Positions 1 to 6,558 of a stretch of DNA of 6,960 bases are shown here, piece after piece. The DNA is taken from assembly GCA_002314855.1 (NCBI GenBank), contig DCHQ01000079.1, positions 7,269 through 14,228 on the forward strand, in the 5' to 3' direction. The notes under the pieces are model-generated. The model did not search any database and had not been told where the DNA came from. It saw nothing but the letters and a program-made list of their open reading frames with translations. Both the position numbers and the translations under genes were made by a program. The DNA comes from Lachnospiraceae bacterium UBA1748 (GTDB lineage Bacteria > Bacillota > Clostridia > Lachnospirales > Lachnospiraceae). How positions within the stretch are numbered: the stretch's first letter is position 1; each line of letters starts with the position of its first letter.

Positions 1-1155
1 ACACTTGGTGAGTGGCTCACCTTGATGAAAGCACTTGATAGCGGGTTGTGTGAAAGCAACATGACCCGCTTTTATTATATTGCCAGAAGTATCTTAGTTA
101 AGAGCGAAACTGACTTTGATAAATATGATTTGGCATTTGAAGAGTATTTCAAAGGTATTTTCTCAGATGATGTACTGACAGATAGACTGCTTAGATGGCT
201 GGATAAGCCTGATATGAATGAGCTGCTTCATGAGATGGATAAGGACTATATCAACAGCGTTGAGAGTGGCGCCATTGATAAAGAGGATGTGGAGCAGAAG
301 TTCAAGCAGAGATTAAAAGACCAGGATAGTGAACACAATGGTGGTTCATACTGGATTGGTACTATGGGTAAGACTAGCTTTGGTAATACTGGTGGTAATA
401 TCGGTGGTATCAGAGTAGGTGGCGCTACAGGCTATCAGTCAGCTTTCCAGGTAATGGGGGCCAGAAGATACAGGGACTTTAGAGATGACAAGGCCCTTGA
501 TAACAGGCAGTTCCAGATGGCTTTTAGAAAACTTCGTCAGTTCTCGTCCAAGCTTGACATACCTAAGACTGAGCTTGATATCAATCAGACAATTGATAAG
601 ACTTGTAATAATGGTGGATATCTTCAGATTGTAATGGATAGACCACGTAAGAATACAGTAAAGCTGCTTCTTCTTATGGATTCAGGTGGAACTATGATTC
701 CTTACTGTTCGCTTCTTAATGAACTGTTTCAGTCAGTATACAAGTCCAATCATTATAAAGAAGTAAAAGCGTATTATTTCCATAACTGTATATATTCGCA
801 TGTATATAATACTCCAGAGTGTGAGAATGGTGACTGGATAGAGACAGAATGGATGTTTAGAAATCTTGATAAAGATTTTAAGGTAATCATCGTAGGTGAT
901 GCGGCTATGGCACCAGAAGAGCTTTATGCCAAGGATGGTAACTACAGAGGACCTAATGGTGGATACTCTGGTCATGAGTGGCTTACTCGCCTTAAGAACA
1001 AGTACAAGAAGGTTGTATGGCTTAATCCTAAGATGGCGGTAGGTCATGCACCATGGCGAGAGGCTGAGACCGCTATCAAGCAGTTGTTCCCGATGCTTCC
1101 GCTTACAGTGGATGGATTAAATCAGGCCATGGAAAAGCTAATGAAGAGAGACTAA
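1..1155 (+). CDS. CoxE-like VWA domain protein (5' end outside window)
   Basis: The frame is open from the first base, and the first visible residues (TLGEWLTLMKALDSGL) match the N-terminal region of CoxE-like VWA proteins. The true start is therefore probably some 20 codons upstream, and the TTG at 22 is not the start. Counting from window base 1, the protein has an alpha-helical N-terminal part and a Gly-rich linker near residues 117-141 (GGSYWIGTMGKTSFG then GGIRVGG). The VWA fold follows, with a metal-site (MIDAS-like) motif DSGGT at residues 227-231 after the hydrophobic strand KLLLLM. Further family landmarks are YYFHNC, VIIVGDAAMAP, VVWLNP and a C-terminal LFPMLPLTVDGL. Known of the family: cytoplasmic, usually encoded next to a MoxR-type AAA+ ATPase, thought to act with it in metal insertion or complex assembly. 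That partner would lie before base 1. Substrate unknown. GC content and CTT-rich leucine codons contrast with the next gene. Family assignment is strong; cellular role is inference. Confidence 0.9.
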   Translation, partial: TLGEWLTLMKALDSGLCESNMTRFYYIARSILVKSETDFDKYDLAFEEYFKGIFSDDVLTDRLLRWLDKPDMNELLHEMDKDYINSVESGAIDKEDVEQKFKQRLKDQDSEHNGGSYWIGTMGKTSFGNTGGNIGGIRVGGATGYQSAFQVMGARRYRDFRDDKALDNRQFQMAFRKLRQFSSKLDIPKTELDINQTIDKTCNNGGYLQIVMDRPRKNTVKLLLLMDSGGTMIPYCSLLNELFQSVYKSNHYKEVKAYYFHNCIYSHVYNTPECENGDWIETEWMFRNLDKDFKVIIVGDAAMAPEELYAKDGNYRGPNGGYSGHEWLTRLKNKYKKVVWLNPKMAVGHAPWREAETAIKQLFPMLPLTVDGLNQAMEKLMKRD

Positions 1156-1158
1156 TTA

Positions 1159-3159
1159 TTGAGTATTAATATAAAGGAAAGTGTTTACGAAGTTATGAAT
1201 GATAATAGATTGAAATCCTTTATTGAACGGTTATTGCATAATAGCATTATAAATCTGATAGCTATTGTATTGTCTATGGCTAGTATGTTTCTTTTTTTAT
1301 ATGTCATAGTATATCCGGCAGTTGTGTCTAATAATAATATAAATATCTCATATTATGAGGTTTCTAATATAGAAATATATATATTATCTATAGTTCTATT
1401 TTTTTTCTTTTTATTTTTGTCACTTTTTATCGCCTCAAAATTAATAAAGGGAAAACATGAGAAGCTTTTGGCTATATGTAAAGATAAGAAAGCATATTTT
1501 TTTGTTTCGGTTTTAACATATCTCTTTATATTGGCTGTTTTTTTAGATGGTGAGTCAGCAGGGAGTGCATATTCTATTTACACCTATTATAGGTTACCTG
1601 TTCCATTTGTTTGCATGTCGGTACTTTTAATGATATTTTGGTTTGCAAGTTCTTATTTGATTTTGAACAAAAAAAAGCGAAGTAAAGTATTTCGAGTAAT
1701 CACTTCAGCAATCCTTCTTTGCTTGTGTGCTTTTTTTATTTATGAAAGTAATCCTTTTAAAGATATGGGAGGGGGACCATATCATATAGAAGCATATGTA
1801 TATTCAATATTTAACGTGAGTGATTATGTTCCATATTCTAGATTTGTAACAGGAATATATGGACATTATGCTATTTTTTATTTAATACCAGTCAAGATTA
1901 TTTCTCTTTTTGTAAGTAAATTAAATGCCGTAATAATTTGTGTTGCTTTTTTTGGTTTGCTCACATATTTATTTAGTTTTATGGTACTTAATAAGTTGAT
2001 AAAAAACGATGTTATATTTGCAGTTGGCTCAATTTCAATTTGTATTTTCTCATTTATGTCCGCGGGGAATTATTATCAATTATTCCCACATAGAATATTA
2101 TTTCAACCTATAATCTTATTATATTGTTTATATATAATAAAAAAACAGAGGTTGAGTTTATTAAATATTTTTATAGGATATGTAATTGCTACATTATCCA
2201 TTATATGGAATTTTGAAGTGGGGCTAATATGTTTAGCAACATTGGTTTTATGTTTATTAATATTTGATATATATGTACAAAAGAAACCAATATTTACTTC
2301 GGTACTTAATAAGATTATTTGTGCATTATGGTCCATAACAGCTGCATATGTATTAGTAAATATATATAATTGTTTTTGTGGTGGCGGATGGATAGATTTT
2401 GGAGTGTTTATTTATCCATTAGGTTCTGTAGAATATGATGTTGTTGATTTGCTTCAGGTTCAGTTAGATTTGCCTTTGTCCAATTACTTTATGGCTATAG
2501 CGTTATTTTTAGGTGCATTTACGTATTCCCTTATGGATATATGTAAAGGGAAAATAACAATGAACCATGTAATGATAATGAGTATGGCATGTTTAGGATT
2601 AGGTGTAATGGTATATTATATAAATCGTCCAGTACATGGAAACCTATACATTGTTATGGTTCCATTAATCATTACATTAGCCCTTATTGTAGATATCGTC
2701 AATGAAAAGCAATTGTATTGCATGCCTTTTAAAACAAAAGGATATTATTCATTAATATCTAAAGTATGTATGTTGTCATTATTGTCAATGTGTCTTATGT
2801 CTTTTGTTAGTATAAAAGTTAACATAGATAAAAGACTTGAATCATCTTACGAAAGAGTGTCATACGATTTATTTATAGATTCTATTGAAGTGCCTCACAA
2901 TACAGCTTTTGTTGGAATGTATACTGGAGTAGTGTGTGCGAGTATTAATCACGAGAATATAATTGATACTATGGACTGGGAGGATATAAATAATGGTGGA
3001 TGGGATCATGTATGGAAACAAATTGAGGATGCAGAAATAGAGTATGTTTTCATTAATAGTGATCTATTAGAAGAAACTGAAAAACGATATCCTGACAGTC
3101 GCGTTATAGATGAATATATATATGATGGAATGGCTAGCTTTTCATTGGTAAAAAAATAA
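1159..3159 (+). CDS. Large polytopic membrane protein, GT-C glycosyltransferase-like
   Basis: I cannot assign this 666-residue protein to a named family. About 14-15 hydrophobic segments are visible, roughly at residues 30-55, 72-95, 112-130, 147-169, 179-196, 233-253, 256-279, 284-302, 312-327, 334-350, 353-373, 384-405, 440-460, 468-488, 495-515 and 532-552 (some may be re-entrant). A hydrophilic C-terminal domain of about 110 residues follows. The loop at 205-235 (HIEAY, then VPYSRFVTGIYGHY) resembles the first extracytoplasmic loop of GT-C enzymes, where an acidic residue (here perhaps E211) is catalytic. Such enzymes move sugars from polyprenyl-phosphate donors outside the membrane; the substrate here is unknown. 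The TTG start at 1159 lies 3 bases after the previous stop, with a weak AGAG-type upstream sequence. ATG at 1195 (654 residues) is the alternative, but its nearest purine tract (AAAGGAAA, 1173-1180) is too far away. The gene is strikingly AT-rich (18% GC over 2101-2160) and uses TTA/TTG for leucine, suggesting a different origin from its neighbours. Confidence 0.8.
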   Translation: MSINIKESVYEVMNDNRLKSFIERLLHNSIINLIAIVLSMASMFLFLYVIVYPAVVSNNNINISYYEVSNIEIYILSIVLFFFFLFLSLFIASKLIKGKHEKLLAICKDKKAYFFVSVLTYLFILAVFLDGESAGSAYSIYTYYRLPVPFVCMSVLLMIFWFASSYLILNKKKRSKVFRVITSAILLCLCAFFIYESNPFKDMGGGPYHIEAYVYSIFNVSDYVPYSRFVTGIYGHYAIFYLIPVKIISLFVSKLNAVIICVAFFGLLTYLFSFMVLNKLIKNDVIFAVGSISICIFSFMSAGNYYQLFPHRILFQPIILLYCLYIIKKQRLSLLNIFIGYVIATLSIIWNFEVGLICLATLVLCLLIFDIYVQKKPIFTSVLNKIICALWSITAAYVLVNIYNCFCGGGWIDFGVFIYPLGSVEYDVVDLLQVQLDLPLSNYFMAIALFLGAFTYSLMDICKGKITMNHVMIMSMACLGLGVMVYYINRPVHGNLYIVMVPLIITLALIVDIVNEKQLYCMPFKTKGYYSLISKVCMLSLLSMCLMSFVSIKVNIDKRLESSYERVSYDLFIDSIEVPHNTAFVGMYTGVVCASINHENIIDTMDWEDINNGGWDHVWKQIEDAEIEYVFINSDLLEETEKRYPDSRVIDEYIYDGMASFSLVKK

Positions 3160-3162
3160 AAT

Positions 3163-4224
3163 ATGAAAATCAAATGTGAATATTGTGGCAATTATATAAA
3201 GAATACCATTGATAAATGTCCTAATTGTGGTTCTGTTAATAAAAATGTGGTACGAGCAGCGACGGGGACTCCGGTTACCATAGAAGAATTAAAGCAGTTT
3301 TGTAAGGAAAAAAATCTTCCAATTGAAAAGATGCGATTCTTTATTGGAGAGGACTATAAGGGAGCGAAAGCCTTTGGAATATATGAGGATTCCAAAGGCA
3401 ATTTTGTTGTATATAAAAATAAAGCGGATGGTTCAAGGAATGTAAGATATGAAGGCAATGATGAAGCATATGCTGTTAATGAACTGTATCAAAAAATAAA
3501 ATCTGAGATAATTGATCAAAAAGAAAAGCAGAATATATCTAAAAAGAATTCGTCTACTCGAAATATACAGAAAATTCAGCGCGTTAGTAATTCTTCAGTG
3601 AATACTACTAGAGAAAAGAAGCTTTCGCATAGAGAGCTTAGTAATGATACGATATCCAGTATAATTATTATATGTGCAGTTGTAACCATACTTATTTTAT
3701 TAATTGGAAGTTGCGCCAAGCTTTTTGATGAAACACCTAATGCAGGGTATTATAAGTATCATGGGGCAGATTATTATGATGATTACTCCAAATGGTATAA
3801 ATATAATACAGAAGATAGTACATGGGAAGAGGCTACAGTTCCAGAAGATTTAATTAATAATTATGAAGAATATTATATAGCGCCTCCGGTTGATACTAAG
3901 AAAACAGTGGATGAAAGTGTGCGAGGCACGTATCCACCGTATATCAAATCAAAAGCCAGTAATTATGAATACTATTATGATGATTCTGATAATCGTTATC
4001 ATTTTTATGATGATGATTTTGAGGAATACTATTATAGCGATGAATACGTTGAAAATGTGTCATCTGGCTCATCGTCATACAGTAGCAATAATGATAGCTA
4101 TTATTATTACGACGATGATAATGATTATGACTACTGGGACGATGACGATTGGGATGATGATGACTGGGACTATGATTATGACAGCTGGGACAGCTATGAT
4201 ACTGACTGGGACTCAGACTGGTAA
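3163..4224 (+). CDS. Zinc-ribbon single-pass membrane protein with Asp/Tyr/Trp-rich tail
   Basis: A 353-residue protein of unknown function. Residues 5-22 form a zinc ribbon (CxxC at 5/8 and 19/22). Residues 36-115 form a compact segment containing KMRFFIGEDYKG and FGIYEDSKGNFVVYKNKADG, which looks like a conserved small domain I have seen in Clostridia zinc-ribbon proteins. Residues 116-162 are Lys/Arg/Ser/Asn-rich and probably disordered. One membrane segment lies at 164-182. The basic side precedes it, so the ribbon should be cytoplasmic and the C-terminus outside. The exterior part (189-353) is acidic and aromatic. It has a GYYKYHGADYYDDYSKWY-like unit at 195-212, a similar one near 268-295, and a terminal stretch (311-353) with 22 Asp, 9 Tyr and 6 Trp in 43 residues. 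No Lys or Arg occurs after R278. ATG follows the previous stop by one codon, with no clear Shine-Dalgarno, suggesting coupling to the upstream membrane gene. Membrane attachment is well supported; ligand binding (cations, cell wall, partner protein) is speculation. Confidence 0.88.
   Translation: MKIKCEYCGNYIKNTIDKCPNCGSVNKNVVRAATGTPVTIEELKQFCKEKNLPIEKMRFFIGEDYKGAKAFGIYEDSKGNFVVYKNKADGSRNVRYEGNDEAYAVNELYQKIKSEIIDQKEKQNISKKNSSTRNIQKIQRVSNSSVNTTREKKLSHRELSNDTISSIIIICAVVTILILLIGSCAKLFDETPNAGYYKYHGADYYDDYSKWYKYNTEDSTWEEATVPEDLINNYEEYYIAPPVDTKKTVDESVRGTYPPYIKSKASNYEYYYDDSDNRYHFYDDDFEEYYYSDEYVENVSSGSSSYSSNNDSYYYYDDDNDYDYWDDDDWDDDDWDYDYDSWDSYDTDWDSDW
4093..4221 (+). repeat. Low-complexity GAY/TAY/TGG codon tract
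   Basis: Within the end of the zinc-ribbon gene the DNA is an imperfect repeat of Asp, Tyr and Trp codons. An exact 11-base word TGACTGGGACT occurs at 4161-4171 and again at 4203-4213. Two adjacent 9-mers, GACAGCTGG (4180-4188) and GACAGCTAT (4189-4197), differ only in the last two bases. This pattern fits growth by slippage or short tandem duplication, so tail length may vary between strains. The repeat also explains the artificial open frames seen here in the other phases. Confidence 0.7.
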
Positions 4225-4241
4225 TATCACGACATCATGGA

Positions 4242-5309
4242 TTAGAAGAACATCAGATAATATTTAGTTGGCCATATAAATGACAGCTTATCTAATATAG
4301 GTATTATACCTTCAAGGTCTATAAAGATAGGTGTAAATACAAGACAACCAAGAATTACAACAGGAAGGATTCCAGCATAAAGGGATCCTTTTTTTATTAT
4401 AATTGTAAGAATGAACTGCAGTAATATGACAATTGCGTCATATATGAGGAGCGCCAGAAGCTCTCGTGGTATTTCATTAAATACGCCTCCAATAATAAGT
4501 GAAGCAAGAGCGCTTATGCTAAGAAGAAGCACAGGTACTGTTATAAGCGTGAAGCGTACACGAAGCATGGCAAATACAGGATTCTCAGACTCCTTATAAT
4601 ATGCAAGTCCACCAGTGAACCCAGCGATAAGGATTATAAGTGCCAACAATCCTCTAAGGGGCGATAAAAGGATTGAATCGCGTGTAAATGTATAATCGCT
4701 AGGTGCATCATCGTAAGAGAAGTGAAATGTTGATCCGTTTGTAAAATACATATCATATAGTTCTTCGATGTCAGAAGTTTCATATGTTTCACCTGATAAA
4801 TCAGCAATAGCACTGTCATTTTCGATATAATCGATTAATTTATTTTTAGCTGCTTCAGGGAAGATAATGGCGTACAGAGTCTCGTTAATAACAGGCATAA
4901 GAGTAGTGCTGTCATTAACAATAACCTTTATAGAATCTCTGGAATTCTTCCCAGCCATTTTCTCGTATAGCTTTTCATCGATAATATATCCGCACTCTGC
5001 ATTACCCTTTTGAAGAGTATTATTAAGGTCTTCTACAGAATCAGCTTCCTGGAATACAAATAATCCGTCATAAGACTCAAGGCTTTTGGCGAGAGCTTCC
5101 ATAGAGTCATCCAGATGTCTTTTATTAACTGCATTGCCATCTTCATCAGCTATAACATATAGAGCTGTGATGCGAAGCTCCTCCTGTCCAGATGGCATCA
5201 AGTACTTGATTGCAAGTGAAAGTAGGGGCATAAGAAGAAGCAAGCATATTATCGTAGGCTTTTTAAGTGTTTGTTTAATTGTTAAATATATAAGTCTAAA
5301 TGTTCTCAA
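4242..5309 (-). CDS. ABC-2 type permease, second subunit, apparently lacking last membrane segment
   Basis: Membrane subunit of an ABC exporter, of the ABC2_membrane_3 type. With the TTG start at 5309 it has 355 residues. One membrane segment (about 18-36) is followed by an extracytoplasmic domain of about 175 residues and then four more segments (about 216-236, 251-276, 282-304, 310-330). It ends at IWPTKYYLMFF. The neighbouring permease continues about 35 residues past the equivalent point and has a sixth segment, so this protein looks C-terminally short. I chose TTG 5309 because AGGAAAGG sits 9 bases upstream. The resulting N-terminus (LRTFRLIYLTIKQTLKK) also lines up with that of the neighbouring permease. 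An ATG at 5339 would add 10 residues, overlap the upstream gene by 11 bases, and has no Shine-Dalgarno. The gene is last in its block, 19 bases after the first permease, so the two probably form a heterodimer with an ATPase encoded outside the window. Substrate cannot be read from sequence. Confidence 0.85.
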   Translation of the reverse strand: MRTFRLIYLTIKQTLKKPTIICLLLLMPLLSLAIKYLMPSGQEELRITALYVIADEDGNAVNKRHLDDSMEALAKSLESYDGLFVFQEADSVEDLNNTLQKGNAECGYIIDEKLYEKMAGKNSRDSIKVIVNDSTTLMPVINETLYAIIFPEAAKNKLIDYIENDSAIADLSGETYETSDIEELYDMYFTNGSTFHFSYDDAPSDYTFTRDSILLSPLRGLLALIILIAGFTGGLAYYKESENPVFAMLRVRFTLITVPVLLLSISALASLIIGGVFNEIPRELLALLIYDAIVILLQFILTIIIKKGSLYAGILPVVILGCLVFTPIFIDLEGIIPILDKLSFIWPTKYYLMFF

Positions 5310-5318
5310 GTGTTTCGA

Positions 5319-5326
5319 CCTTTCCT
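5319..5326 (-). promoter_or_regulatory. Ribosome binding site deciding TTG start of second permease
   Basis: Read on the minus strand, AGGAAAGG lies at 5326-5319 and is followed after 9 bases by TTG at 5309-5307. The competing ATG at 5339 is preceded only by an A/T-rich stretch with no Gly-rich purine core. The site overlaps nothing but the end of the upstream permease gene (stop at 5329). Confidence 0.6.
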
Positions 5327-5328
5327 GG

Positions 5329-6543
5329 CTAGGAAGCATTCTTTATTTTTATTTTAAGTACTAAATATCCAATAATCATAAATATAAGTGTATATATTAT
5401 TCCAGGTATATAGCTGTCTCCAAGACCTATTATGCTAACAATATAGGAGTGAAGACTAGTGAATGGAAGTGCGCCATGTAGCCTTGTAAATATAAGTGGC
5501 ATAAATGCTACTGGTATCAATAAACCAGAGGCAATGGTAAGAACAATACTAGTAATGAATATCAGAAGTATGCCGTCCATACTTCTAGGCATCATAAACA
5601 TAAGCATGGAAAGAAACGCTGATATGTACAATGCAATCAAGAGTGGATTAAGAAAAAGCTTGGCGCTATCAATCTTTCCAATAAGACTACCTATATATTC
5701 ATTCTTTAGTGCAATTACTAGTAAGATAGTAGTAGCCAGATAGTAAATAGTTGTAAGTGATAGAAGCTTGGCTGCGTAGTATGCCACGGAGAATCCTTTT
5801 TTACTGCTGCCTAGTATAAGGTATGCGTTATTATCATAATAAATATTGCCAGCCAGCGTTAATCCAAAGAATATCAGGACAAGGATAACTGCTGTTCCAA
5901 GGAAATATGCGATGGTAGCATTACCACTTTTACTATCACTTGTATCATCATCGAAGAGCGCTCCACGCTTTAATACCAGCTTGAAGCCTATCTCGTCCAC
6001 ATCGTTAAATGCGCCATTAAGTTCAGAACCTCTGTCATTATCATAGAAGAGCTTGGCAGTTGTATAAGTACCTGCTTGAGCTCCGGATAGAAGAGTAGCG
6101 CCGCTCTTAGTTAACTCAGTTAGTAACACGCTACTAAGCGGATTGGAATCATTGAAACGAATGTCAACAGGATCATTGGTTCCATCAAGAATTCCTTCTA
6201 CTGCGCCTTCAGGAAAATCTATTATGGCAATTATCTTGCCGCGACTAAGTGCTTTTTCGGCTTCATCAGGGTCCATAACCGTAAATGTAAAATAGTCGGA
6301 GGTAGAAGCCATTTTGCCGAGCATATTAAGGCCCACATTCATATACGATTCATCAATATCTGTTGCAACCACCGCAACAGAAGCCTTAACCAGCGTATCT
6401 TCTGGCGACTCATTGTATTTGAGTATGCCAATAGAAGCAGCGGCTGTTAGTGCAATGAATAGAATAGAGCCAAGAATAGCAAGCGGCATTGCTTTAATAT
6501 ACTGTTTTAACTGTAGGGCATATAGCCTTATAAATAGTTTCAT
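5329..6543 (-). CDS. ABC-2 type permease, first subunit
   Basis: Complete 404-residue membrane subunit of an ABC exporter (ABC2_membrane_3-like architecture). The first membrane segment is at about 20-41. An extracytoplasmic domain spans about 43-208 and contains the family-style stretch IIAIIDFPEGAVEGILDG, followed by an N-S-rich strand. Five further segments lie at about 210-233, 255-279, 296-318, 322-345 and 379-398. A short basic tail (KIKIKNAS) should be cytoplasmic. The ATG at 6543 has only a weak A-rich leader and begins 15 bases after the upstream gene's stop, suggesting translation within one operon transcript. Its partner is the second permease 19 bases downstream. No Walker motifs are present here or nearby, so the ATPase must come from outside the window. 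Families with this layout export peptides, lipids, drugs or cell-wall related molecules; nothing here points to one of these. Confidence 0.9.
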   Translation of the reverse strand: MKLFIRLYALQLKQYIKAMPLAILGSILFIALTAAASIGILKYNESPEDTLVKASVAVVATDIDESYMNVGLNMLGKMASTSDYFTFTVMDPDEAEKALSRGKIIAIIDFPEGAVEGILDGTNDPVDIRFNDSNPLSSVLLTELTKSGATLLSGAQAGTYTTAKLFYDNDRGSELNGAFNDVDEIGFKLVLKRGALFDDDTSDSKSGNATIAYFLGTAVILVLIFFGLTLAGNIYYDNNAYLILGSSKKGFSVAYYAAKLLSLTTIYYLATTILLVIALKNEYIGSLIGKIDSAKLFLNPLLIALYISAFLSMLMFMMPRSMDGILLIFITSIVLTIASGLLIPVAFMPLIFTRLHGALPFTSLHSYIVSIIGLGDSYIPGIIYTLIFMIIGYLVLKIKIKNAS

Positions 6544-6558
6544 TTTTTCGTTATAAAT

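Noticed and set aside
733..1047. Minus strand open frame of 104 codons opposite the VWA gene
   Set aside because: It is antisense to well-conserved VWA motifs, with no ribosome site or family resemblance.
3700..3720. Lipobox-like IGSC after the hydrophobic segment of the zinc-ribbon protein
   Set aside because: The hydrophobic segment is internal (residues 164-182) after a cytoplasmic zinc ribbon, not an N-terminal signal peptide. Lipoprotein processing is therefore unlikely.
4093..4224. Hydrophobic Ile/Val/Pro reading frame on the minus strand opposite the acidic tail, which could look like the missing membrane segment of the second permease
   Set aside because: It is the exact antisense of Asp, Tyr and Trp codons, which necessarily gives Val/Ile, Ile/Val and Pro. 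It is in a different phase from the permease and is separated from it by stop codons.
3890..4267. Open frame of 125 codons on the + strand, rich in Met, Ile and Thr
   Set aside because: It is the shifted reading of GAT/GAC/TAT repeats in the zinc-ribbon gene (GATGAT read as ATGATG). It has no ribosome site and its composition is an artefact of the repeat.
4379..4397. Short hairpin AAAGG-GAT-CCTTT followed by T's resembling a terminator
   Set aside because: The stem is only 5 bp and AT-rich with a 3-base loop. It lies inside the second permease coding sequence, and on the wrong side of the + strand stop to serve the left block closely.
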